From positions 248,001 to 312,000 of the forward strand of contig OY969812.1 of the NCBI GenBank assembly GCA_963703335.1: 64,000 bases of DNA, in the 5' to 3' direction. Of this stretch, positions 27,305 through 36,257 are shown in pieces; positions within the stretch are counted from its first letter, which is position 1, and each line of letters begins with the position of its first letter. The DNA comes from VRUE01 sp963703335. GTDB lineage: Bacteria > Actinomycetota > Thermoleophilia > Solirubrobacterales > 70-9. The notes beneath the pieces were generated by a model that saw only the letters and a list, made by a program, of their open reading frames with translations, was not told where the DNA came from and made no database searches. A program made the translations under genes and the position numbers.

Positions 27305-27383
27305 AGGAGCGCCGGGTGACCCTCCCAAAACACTCAAGCGAGGCTCCCGCCGAGCGTTTTGGGAGGGTCACCCGGCGCTCCCT
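27305..27383. repeat. Palindromic element, family 1, copy C
   Basis: Arms 27305-27331 and 27357-27383 pair perfectly over about 27 bases. The core CTCCCAAAACACTCAA...GTTTTGGGAG is the same as in copies A and B; the inner hairpin is imperfect and the outer arms (GGAGCGCCGGGTGACC) are different. It lies between the hrcA start and the stop of the upstream dehydratase gene, 5 bases past that stop. Confidence 0.9.
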
Positions 27384-27387
27384 ACGC

Positions 27388-27780
27388 TTAAAAGTGAATT
27401 TCCGCCTCAGCGTTGCGAATCGTCTGATTCCCACCCTGCGCCGCAACCGTGTCGATCACGACCGTGTCGCCATCCGCACTCTTGACCGCGCCGCTAACGA
27501 CGATCTCCGTCTCCGGCGCGCCCATACCGCGGAACTGAACCGAGAGGCGTTTCAGCGCCTTCGGATCGCCCCCCGCGACATCGGTCGCGGCCCGCGAGAC
27601 CAAGCCCATCATGTAGAGGCCGTGCAGGATCGTGTTCGGCAGGCCGACCGCCTTGGCGAACTCGGGGTCGATGTGGATCGGGTTGAAGTCGCCAGAGGCG
27701 CCCGCGTAGCGGTGCGGTAGGTACTTGTCCGGAGTGACCTTCAGCCCCGCGATCGAGTCGCCAGCGTTCAAGTCCGCCAT
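27388..27780 (-). CDS. MaoC-like (3R)-hydroxyacyl dehydratase, HadB-type
   Basis: 130-residue hot-dog protein. The hydratase-2 motif is YAGASGDFNPIHIDPEFA, with catalytic Asp and His. It follows a HadA-type partner with 1 base between stop and start, as in the HadAB dehydratase of mycobacterial fatty-acid synthase II. It probably dehydrates beta-hydroxyacyl-ACP or -CoA. Confidence 0.88.
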   Translation of the reverse strand: MADLNAGDSIAGLKVTPDKYLPHRYAGASGDFNPIHIDPEFAKAVGLPNTILHGLYMMGLVSRAATDVAGGDPKALKRLSVQFRGMGAPETEIVVSGAVKSADGDTVVIDTVAAQGGNQTIRNAEAEIHF

Positions 27781-27781
27781 C

Positions 27782-28222
27782 TCAGACTCCCCTCACGATG
27801 TTGGTCCAGGTGCCCTTGACGACCTCGTCGCCGTTCTGATTCACCGAGCGGGTCTCGAAGACGTAGAAGCCCTTGCCGTCCTTCTCGAAGATTTCCAGGC
27901 ACTTGGCGCTGGTGGTGATTTCGTCCCCCGAACAAGCTGGCTCGCCCCACTCGAACTCCTGGCCACCGTGCACCATCGCGGCGAAGTTCATCCCGACCTC
28001 CGGATCGAACATCGCCGGACCCAGCGCCGGGGCGCTGTAGACGACGCAGAACATCGGCGGCGCGACGACGTCGCGGTAGCCAGCCGCCTTGGCCGCCTCG
28101 CGATCGACGTGCACCGGGTTGTCGAGCCCGATCACCCGCGCGTACTCGCCAATCTTCTCCTTGCCCACCTCATACGTCGTGGCGGGCCATTCCTTCCCTA
28201 TTGCCTCTGTCTTGATAGCCAT
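27782..28222 (-). CDS. MaoC N-terminal-type dehydratase subunit, HadA-type
   Basis: 146 residues (IGKEWPATTYEVGKEKIGEY, then GYRDVVAPPMFCVVYSAPAL). It is a hot-dog fold of the FAS1_DH/HadA type and lacks the full catalytic Asp-His motif, so it likely provides the substrate tunnel to the next gene's product. The two form a heterodimer in mycobacteria. Confidence 0.88.
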   Translation of the reverse strand: MAIKTEAIGKEWPATTYEVGKEKIGEYARVIGLDNPVHVDREAAKAAGYRDVVAPPMFCVVYSAPALGPAMFDPEVGMNFAAMVHGGQEFEWGEPACSGDEITTSAKCLEIFEKDGKGFYVFETRSVNQNGDEVVKGTWTNIVRGV

Positions 28223-28321
28223 GGTCGCGGCAGTCTAAAGACGCTCCCGCGTCCTGGTCGTCTGGCCAGCTCAAGCTGCTCAACCAGTGGACTCAGATCG
28301 TCGTGCTCGTGGGAGGCGTCT

Positions 28322-28405
28322 CGCGCGGGTGGCATGGGGCGAGGGGGTCGAGGACAGCCCGTGGACTGCCCGCAGGCCCCCTCGCCCCATGACAGGACCC
28401 GCGCG
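28322..28405. repeat. Palindromic element, family 3, copy F
   Basis: Outer stem CGCGCGGGT/ACCCGCGCG (28322-28330, 28397-28405). An asymmetric bulge follows: GGC on one side, GACAGG on the other. Then comes a 14-base inner stem CATGGGGCGAGGGG and a 30-base loop. The outer stem plus bulge recur at 30247 and 30823. It lies in the 200-base gap between the dehydratase pair and lepA. Confidence 0.85.
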
Positions 28406-28422
28406 CCGAAGCCGCCCGTCCC

Positions 28423-30216
<1,794 letters not shown>

Positions 30217-30246
30217 CGGGTGGCGGAGTATGACCATGCGTATCGG

Positions 30247-30338
30247 CCCGCGGGTCCTGTCGCTGCAGGGGACCCACCGCCCCCTGCGGTCGCTAAAGCG
30301 TCCTCGGGGGCGGTTCCCCCTACAGCGCCACCCGCGGG
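30247..30338. repeat. Palindromic element, family 3, copy G
   Basis: Outer stem CCCGCGGGT/ACCCGCGGG with the bulge CCTGT against CC, then imperfect inner stems (CGCTG/CAGCG and a GGGGGCGG pairing) and an apical CGCTAAAGCG hairpin. It lies between lepA and the stop of the next gene, 10 bases past that stop. Confidence 0.85.
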
Positions 30339-30348
30339 AGATGCGGAG

Positions 30349-32406
30349 TCACCGACACGCCGCAGGATCGAGCGGGGCGCTGAGCTTGTAGATGATCGTC
30401 GGCGGCTCCCGCAAGACCATCCTGGTGTTTTGAGCTTTTGTCCAGCGGGCCGTTGCTGGATATGTGGGCTTGCCGGATTCGATGCGGTCTCTTGACGTGA
30501 CCACGTAGTCGTAATCGCCCTCGTTGAGGAGGTGGCGCCATTGGGGGCAGGTCGTTGGGGCGGTGAAGCCGCCGTGGGGTTGTTCTTCGCCGATGTAGGT
30601 GACTTTGTTGCTGAGGTCGCGGCCGTAGAGGGGGTATTGGCGGGTGCTGGTGGTGGCAATGCGGGCGTCGGTGATGCCCTGTGCCCACTTGAAGGCGGCG
30701 TTGAGGCCGGGGGTGGTGAAGCTGGGGTCGGCGTAGCGGTTCTCGAGGTAGTGGCGCTGGATCGGGTAGCCGAGCGCGATGGCGCCAGTTAGTGCGACGA
30801 CCAAGGCAGCGAGCGCGAGTGGCCCGCGGGTCCTGTCGCGGCGGCCCTCCCCCATGTGCTCGGACGCGCTACGCGCGCCCTCCGCCATGGGGGACCCCCG
30901 CCACCGCGCCACCCGCGGGAGCAGCGCCGCCGGCAGCACGGCCAAGCCGAGCACGAGCGCCGGGGCTAGGTAACGAAGACCGGATTCGAAACCGCGGGGC
31001 ATGCCGTCGGGACCGGAAGCGGACGTGGGAGCGATCAGCCAGGCGAAGGCAGCGGCCAAGCCGACGATGCCGGTGATTCGGAGCATCCGGTCGGAGTGGC
31101 GGCCGAGGCAGAGCACCAAGCCGCCGACGGCAAGGAGTGCGGCAAGCGGCCAGAAGATGGTGAGACCGTGGTGCAGGGCCGGCAGGAACCAGTCCGACCA
31201 GACCGAGCCGTCGGTCAGGTAGCCGAACACGCTGTGGTCTTCGCGACCCCCCAGCCCCTGCTCGGGCGCCGGCAAGGTGACCGGCCCCAGGTGCTTCACC
31301 CAGGGCAGCGGGTTGCCGGTGTGGACCAGGTTGCGCAGGTACCAGTAGCCACCACCCGCAAGCGCCACGAGTCCAGCCGCCGCAAACGCCCGCAGCCTGG
31401 CGCCGCCCGGTGCGATCACGATCAGCCCCGCCACAAGCACTCCCGTGGGCAGAAGGAAGTTGAGCTTCGTCCCAGCGGCAAGGCCAGCAGCCAGCCCGAT
31501 AACTACAAGCGCCCCCGTCCCCAAACCCCTCTGACGGTCAGCACGAGCACTCCACGCGTTGAAGGCGACCGCAACAGCAGCAAGTAGGAAGAAGATCCCC
31601 ACGATGTCGTTCCGTGCCTCCCCAGCCTGGTCATTCAGCGTGGGCACACTCAGAGCGATTGCCGTCAGCGCGAGTGACCAAGGGGCGACTCGGTACGGAC
31701 GACCAATGCACCACGAGGCCACCAAGCACCCGACGAACCAACCGAGGTTCAACAGCGGAGACAGGATGTCCCGATCGAACGCAAGCATCCCCACTGCGTG
31801 AAGCACTTCCGAATTCGCCGGGTAAAACCAGGCTAGGAACTGGGGTGCGATGAAGTGCAAGTCCCAGGTATCGCCGCTCTGGAAGAAGCCCGCGGCGAAA
31901 GGCCCGTGGTACCACGTCGAATCGAACCCGGTCATCCCAGTGCTCAGCTTGGGCTTCGCCTCCAGCCCAAACTCAATGACGGCGATGGCAGCTATCGCCA
32001 GGGCCACCAGAGCGGCTGGCGAGGGCCGGTGGGGGCGTCCCTCCGGCGCAGCGGCGTCCTGTTTTTCGCCCCATCCACGCCCGCGGACGACCCCAGGCCC
32101 CGGCGGCGAAAAACCCAGCAAGACGGAGGGACGCCCCCACCGGCCCCCCACCAGCAGCCAAAGCCCCAGCCCCACGACGGCCACGGCAACGAGATACGAC
32201 CCAGCCTTAAACCAGCCAAAAGCCCCAAGCCCCTCGGCAATCCACACCAAACCCGCGATAGCGAGCACAGCGGTGGCCAGCTGTCCCGGCGCACCGTCGA
32301 GCTCTGGAACCAGGCGCCGGCGTAGCGCCATCGCCCCAAGCCAGGCGAACCCGACGATCAAGCCGATCTCGGCGACGCCCAGCAGGTAGCGGCCCAGGTC
32401 GAGCAT
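30349..32406 (-). CDS. Multipass membrane glycosyltransferase-like protein with two palindromic inserts
   Basis: 685 residues with about a dozen hydrophobic segments (LGVAEIGLIVGFAWLGAMAL, LAGGGYWYLRNLVHTGNPLP, FWPLAALLAVGGLVLCLG). The long periplasmic loop TWYHGPFAAGFFQSGDTWDL and the overall plan suggest a lipid-linked sugar (GT-C type) transferase, but no definite family is claimed. Two hydrophilic stretches coincide with palindromic elements: near residues 495-530 (SPMAEGARSASEHMGEGRRD) and near 85-130 (SPPGPGVVRGRGWGEKQDAA). Both keep the frame and sit between membrane helices. murJ lies immediately upstream with no gap. Confidence 0.65.
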   Translation of the reverse strand: MLDLGRYLLGVAEIGLIVGFAWLGAMALRRRLVPELDGAPGQLATAVLAIAGLVWIAEGLGAFGWFKAGSYLVAVAVVGLGLWLLVGGRWGRPSVLLGFSPPGPGVVRGRGWGEKQDAAAPEGRPHRPSPAALVALAIAAIAVIEFGLEAKPKLSTGMTGFDSTWYHGPFAAGFFQSGDTWDLHFIAPQFLAWFYPANSEVLHAVGMLAFDRDILSPLLNLGWFVGCLVASWCIGRPYRVAPWSLALTAIALSVPTLNDQAGEARNDIVGIFFLLAAVAVAFNAWSARADRQRGLGTGALVVIGLAAGLAAGTKLNFLLPTGVLVAGLIVIAPGGARLRAFAAAGLVALAGGGYWYLRNLVHTGNPLPWVKHLGPVTLPAPEQGLGGREDHSVFGYLTDGSVWSDWFLPALHHGLTIFWPLAALLAVGGLVLCLGRHSDRMLRITGIVGLAAAFAWLIAPTSASGPDGMPRGFESGLRYLAPALVLGLAVLPAALLPRVARWRGSPMAEGARSASEHMGEGRRDRTRGPLALAALVVALTGAIALGYPIQRHYLENRYADPSFTTPGLNAAFKWAQGITDARIATTSTRQYPLYGRDLSNKVTYIGEEQPHGGFTAPTTCPQWRHLLNEGDYDYVVTSRDRIESGKPTYPATARWTKAQNTRMVLREPPTIIYKLSAPLDPAACR
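30823..30919. repeat. Palindromic element, family 3, copy H, inside the membrane-protein gene
   Basis: Outer stem CCCGCGGGT (30823-30831) and ACCCGCGGG (30911-30919), with the family bulge CCTGT/CC. Inner stems follow (CGCGG/CCGCG, CCCCCATG/CATGGGGG) and an apical GCGCTACGCGC hairpin. Copy G is only 0.5 kb away in the same orientation. Read in frame it encodes an Arg/Gly/Glu-rich loop. Confidence 0.88.
32023..32146. repeat. Palindromic element, family 4, copy I, inside the membrane-protein gene
   Basis: A perfect 23-base outer stem (GGGCCGGTGGGGGCGTCCCT and onward; 32023-32045 and 32124-32146), an unpaired inner section, then a TTTTTCGCC/GGCGAAAAA inner stem and a small apical hairpin. It is the only member of its sequence type here. 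It is translated without a stop as a loop near residues 85-130 of the host protein. Confidence 0.88.
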
Positions 32407-34080
32407 CTAGCGACGGCGCAGGAGGCGGGTGATCTGCTCGAGCTCAGCGATTCTCAGCAGCTTCGCCACTCCCAAGTAGGTGAGCCCTCCAAGCCCCAGG
32501 CCAACGCCCAGAGAGACGATCTGGCCGACCAGGCCACGGCCGAGGGCGCTGTCGAGCAGGTCCCACACGCCATAGCTGACGGCGGCAAGCGCCAGCGCCG
32601 CGATCGTGATTCGGATCGCTGTCTCGAGCAGGCGGCCCAGCTCGAGACCTTTGAGAATGCGGCGCAGGATCACGGCCTGGAGCACGACGCTGGCGGCAGT
32701 GGCGATCGCGGTCGAGGCGACGATGCCGCCCACGCCGAGGTGGTAGAGGCCGAGCGCGGTGAGCGCCGTGATGGCGAGGTTGGCGGCGGCGATCCCGGTC
32801 GGGACCCAGGGCCGCTGCAGGCTGAAGAAGGTGCGGGTGAGGAGCAGGAAGAGGCCGTTGGTCGGCAGCGAGAAAGCGAACCAGAAGAGCGCCGTGGCGA
32901 CCAGAGTCGTCTGCTCGGGGGTGAACTCGCCGCGCTGGTAGATGAGCCGGATCATCGGCTCGGAGAGGACGAGGACCGCCGCCGCCGCCGGGACCAGGAC
33001 GAAGAGGATCTGGCGCATGCCGTTGGCCATCGTCGCCCGCAGGTTGTCGTGCTCGCCGCGGGTCGCGAAACGGGCCAGGGTCGGGAAGAGGACGGTCGCG
33101 ATCGCCACCGAGAAGATCCCCTGCGGCAGCTGGTAGATGCGGAAGGCCTTGTCGATCGCCGCCGGTGCCTGGTCGCTGACGAGGCTGCCGAAGAGGCTGT
33201 TGATCAGCAGGTTGAAGTTGATCAGCCCGAGGCTGATCGTCACCGGCAGCATCAGCAGCAGCACCCGCCGCACGTCGGGATTGCGCCACTCGAAACTCCA
33301 TTCGAACTTAAAGGGCGTGTTGCGCAGGTCGAAGACCGGGATCAGCAGCTGGACCAGCGTGCCGACGAGGATGCCGATCGCGTAGGCGTAGATACGGTCC
33401 TGGCCCTCGAACAGCGGCGCGAGGACGACGACGAGCAAGATGATCGTCAGGTTCCAGAACAGAGGCGAGATCGCGAAGGCGCCGAAGCGGTCGTAGCTAT
33501 TGAGGACGCCGACGACGACGCCGCTGACCCCGAGCAGGATCAGAATCGGGAAGAGGACCTGGGACAACGTGACCGTCAGGTCGAGGATCTCGCCTTCGAA
33601 GCCGGGCGCGAAGAGCGGCATCAGCACCGGTGCGGCGAGCACGAAGAGCGCCGTGATCGCACCGAGCACGAGGGTGACCAGCAGCAGCAGGGTCGAGGCA
33701 AGACGAAAGGCCTCGCGGTAGTTCTTGCGCTCGAGCTGCTCGGTGAAGATCGGTACGAAGGCCGGCTGCAGGGCCGCGTCGGCGAACAGCGCCCGGACCA
33801 GGTTGGGTACCTGGAAGGCGATCGTGAAGGCCGACATCGGACCGCTGACGCCGTAGTAGGAGGCGGCGACGATCTCGCGCACGAGGCCGGCGATGCGCGA
33901 AGCGGCGGTCGCAATCGAGAAGAAAGCCGTCGAGCGAGCGATCCGCCCGGCCTGCTTCCCGGGCGACGGATCGCCGCCTTCCTCGCCCGGCTCGAAGGCC
34001 TCCGCCGCCCGCACGGCAGCGTCGCTTGCGAGCTCTTCCTCCTCGCGGTCGGGACTGTCGGGTGCCTTGGGCGTCTCCAA
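32407..34080 (-). CDS. murJ: Lipid II flippase MurJ (MviN)
   Basis: 557 residues with 14 predicted membrane segments. The N-terminal IARSTAFFSIATAASRIAGL and SAFTIAFQVPNLVRALFADA with QPAFVPIFTEQ are diagnostic. An extra acidic N-terminal cytosolic stretch of about 45 residues precedes them. It flips lipid II for peptidoglycan synthesis. The TTG start is at 34080, divergent from rpsT; the GT-like gene starts right after its stop. Confidence 0.96.
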   Translation of the reverse strand: METPKAPDSPDREEEELASDAAVRAAEAFEPGEEGGDPSPGKQAGRIARSTAFFSIATAASRIAGLVREIVAASYYGVSGPMSAFTIAFQVPNLVRALFADAALQPAFVPIFTEQLERKNYREAFRLASTLLLLVTLVLGAITALFVLAAPVLMPLFAPGFEGEILDLTVTLSQVLFPILILLGVSGVVVGVLNSYDRFGAFAISPLFWNLTIILLVVVLAPLFEGQDRIYAYAIGILVGTLVQLLIPVFDLRNTPFKFEWSFEWRNPDVRRVLLLMLPVTISLGLINFNLLINSLFGSLVSDQAPAAIDKAFRIYQLPQGIFSVAIATVLFPTLARFATRGEHDNLRATMANGMRQILFVLVPAAAAVLVLSEPMIRLIYQRGEFTPEQTTLVATALFWFAFSLPTNGLFLLLTRTFFSLQRPWVPTGIAAANLAITALTALGLYHLGVGGIVASTAIATAASVVLQAVILRRILKGLELGRLLETAIRITIAALALAAVSYGVWDLLDSALGRGLVGQIVSLGVGLGLGGLTYLGVAKLLRIAELEQITRLLRRR

Positions 34081-34149
34081 GCTTGTTCTCAGTCGCTATA
34101 GTCGGCGGCCGCCTGACGGGCCTCGGCGCCCCGCTCAGGCACACGACTC

Positions 34150-34413
34150 ATGGCCAACATAGCCTCACAGAAGAAGCGGATCCTACGCAGCGAGCGCGAG
34201 CGCACGGAGAACCGCCTGCTCACAAGCACGGTGAAGACTTACTTCCGCCGGCTCGAAGCCGCCGTGGAGGCAGGCGACGCGAGCAAAGTCGAGGCTGAGC
34301 ACAAGGTGCTCGTCGCCAAGATCGACAAGGCCGTGCAGAAGGGCGCCCTGCACAAGAACACGGGCGCTCGCAAGAAGTCCCGAGCCGCCCGCATTGCCGC
34401 CGCACGCGTCTAG
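34150..34413 (+). CDS. rpsT: 30S ribosomal protein S20
   Basis: 87 residues, MANIASQKKRILRSERERTE at the start and LHKNTGARKKSRAARIAAAR at the end, typical of bS20. It binds 16S rRNA. Its stop overlaps the holA stop by 4 bases on the opposite strand, an unusually tight convergent pair. Confidence 0.98.
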   Translation: MANIASQKKRILRSERERTENRLLTSTVKTYFRRLEAAVEAGDASKVEAEHKVLVAKIDKAVQKGALHKNTGARKKSRAARIAAARV

Positions 34414-35381
34414 GCAGCGGCTCTCCTCAGCGCCAGTGTGAGCGCCAACTCGTCGCCGTAGTCGGCGCCTCCCCGGCACCAAACCTCGAGGTCGGCAAGG
34501 GCCATCGTGGCTGCGTGCAGTTGATCGAGGTTGGTCTTGCCCAAGCGGGCGACCAGTTGCTTGGCGGCGTAGGGGTGCATGCCGAGGCCGGACTCGACCT
34601 GCTTGGCAGGCACCCCCTCCTCCAACTGTGCCGCCGCCGCACAGGCCTTGCGCAGGCGCGAGGCAAGGCCGTAGATCAAGCCGGTCACGTTCTCGCCCTG
34701 GGAGATGAGTCGCTCGGCGAGCGAAGCGGCTTTGGCCGGATCGCGCTCAAGCAGTGCGTCGGAGAGCGCCCATACCGCCGCCTCGGAAGTGTCGGAAATC
34801 ATCGCATCGAGATCAGCAGCGCTCACGCTCCCCCCCTCACCCGCCCACAGCGCCAAACGCTCCAGCTCGTTACGCAGGCGGACCGAGTTGGCGCCCATGC
34901 GGTCAACGAGCACACGGGCCGCGGCGGGATCGAGCGCGAAGCCAAGCCGCTTCGCATCGCCGACGAGCAACCGCGGCATCTCGCGCGGCTTCGGCGCCTC
35001 GAACTCGTGGACCTCGCCCTTTGCCGCTTTCACGGCCTTGGTCAACTTTGCCGGCGCCTTGGCGCGGGCGATCAGGACTACAGTCAGGTCAGGAGGAAGC
35101 GCGACGACGGCGCTCGCAACGGCCTCCAACTGGCGATCGCGCCAGCGGTCGACGCCGTCGGCAAGCAGGTAGCGGCGGGTCTCGGTCAACGACATCGTGG
35201 GGATCGCGTTCAGCAGCGCCTCGTGATCGGGACTGCCCCTTCCCTCGCTGGCCTCGAAGACCTCAAGCGCCCCAGCTCCGCCGTCCCCTTCGGCTCGAGC
35301 GCGCAGCCGCGCGCGGGTAGCGTCGATCTTCGCCTGGTCAGTACCGGCGATCAGGTAAAGCGATGCCAAGCCCTCGGCCAT
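34410..35381 (-). CDS. holA: DNA polymerase III delta subunit
   Basis: 323 residues from MAEGLASLYLIAGTDQAKID. The AAA+-like fold shows FEASEGRGSPDHEALLNAIP and TLLSLTETRRYLL-like sequence, then DRMGANSVRLRNELERLALW and the C-terminal collar domain AKQLVARLGKTNLDQLHAA. It opens the sliding clamp within the clamp loader. ATG at 35381 chosen over the TTG one codon upstream. Confidence 0.93.
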   Translation of the reverse strand: MAEGLASLYLIAGTDQAKIDATRARLRARAEGDGGAGALEVFEASEGRGSPDHEALLNAIPTMSLTETRRYLLADGVDRWRDRQLEAVASAVVALPPDLTVVLIARAKAPAKLTKAVKAAKGEVHEFEAPKPREMPRLLVGDAKRLGFALDPAAARVLVDRMGANSVRLRNELERLALWAGEGGSVSAADLDAMISDTSEAAVWALSDALLERDPAKAASLAERLISQGENVTGLIYGLASRLRKACAAAAQLEEGVPAKQVESGLGMHPYAAKQLVARLGKTNLDQLHAATMALADLEVWCRGGADYGDELALTLALRRAAA

Positions 35382-35392
35382 CAAGGCCGAGT

Positions 35393-36181
35393 CTAGTGAC
35401 CGCCCTGGCCTGCTTTTGCGGCGTCAGCAGCTTCCTTGGCCGCGGCGGGACTCGTGGCGGCTGGCGCCGGTGATGACGATGCTGGAGGAGTGGCGGCGCT
35501 TTCGTCTCTGCGCGCCTTCGCGCTTGCCTGTTCGTTCGTCTTCGAGGTCGATGGGTCCTTGCCGCCCGTGGACTGCCGGCCTGGAGATTTCGACCCAGCC
35601 AGACCCGCCGCCCTGGCGCTGTCGTTGCTCGCCTTGACGGCTCCCGAAGATGACGGCTCGCTTTCCACCACCGCCGTGGTCGGACTCGAAGAAGCCGGAG
35701 TAGAGACGACGGGTGCGGGTCCACTCGGTGCTGGCGTGGAAGTCGGGGGCGAAGGCGCAGGGCCAGATGGGCCCGGCGTCGCCACGGGAGCGCTGGTTAG
35801 GCCGTGCGAACGGCCAAGGTGCGATGAAGTGGGGGAACCCGAGGCCCGCTTCTTGCCGCTCTTCGCCACCTTCCCCGCGGTAACGCCGCCAAGCGACCGG
35901 ACGGCCGTACCTCCACCCACCGCCGGGGGCGAGTGCAGCGCAACCGCATCGTGGACCTTGCCGACCTTGGCTGGACCACCAGGGAGCGGGCCGCTGAGGA
36001 CATCGGGCCAGCCAAGCTGCGAGATGAAGACGACGAGGCTCAGGCCCACCGCCCCGACCAGGCAGAGCAGCGCGATCGAGGCTCGGCGCAGCCGCAGCAG
36101 CATGCTGCCCTCGGCCAAGCTCAAGCCGTCGAACGGATGGGCCAAGGCTTGTCCGATTCTGGAAAGCACCTTTACGCCCAT
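35393..36181 (-). CDS. Single-pass membrane protein with Ser/Pro-rich extracellular tail, unknown function
   Basis: 262 residues. A basic N-terminus is followed by one membrane helix (ASIALLCLVGAVGLSLVVFI), then a low-complexity tail rich in Ser, Pro, Ala and Thr. I chose this frame over two overlapping open frames because only it has a coherent hydrophobic segment and a start with normal spacing. It lies 9 bases before the holA open frame and 76 bases after comEC. Confidence 0.55.
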   Translation of the reverse strand: MGVKVLSRIGQALAHPFDGLSLAEGSMLLRLRRASIALLCLVGAVGLSLVVFISQLGWPDVLSGPLPGGPAKVGKVHDAVALHSPPAVGGGTAVRSLGGVTAGKVAKSGKKRASGSPTSSHLGRSHGLTSAPVATPGPSGPAPSPPTSTPAPSGPAPVVSTPASSSPTTAVVESEPSSSGAVKASNDSARAAGLAGSKSPGRQSTGGKDPSTSKTNEQASAKARRDESAATPPASSSPAPAATSPAAAKEAADAAKAGQGGH

Positions 36182-36257
36182 CGACCCCGACGGCCAAAAG
36201 CAAGAGGGAGGTTCCGAAAGAACCCCAATATCGATTCGGTAATTCGTTTAGGCACGC

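Noticed and set aside
27289..27400. CIRCE operator upstream of hrcA
   Set aside because: The expected TTAGCACTC-N9-GAGTGCTAA pattern is not present in the gap; only the family 1 palindrome is.
35436..36242. A 268-residue plus-strand frame opposite the holA-comEC gap
   Set aside because: No signal or conserved motif; the minus-strand frame has a proper membrane helix and operon spacing.
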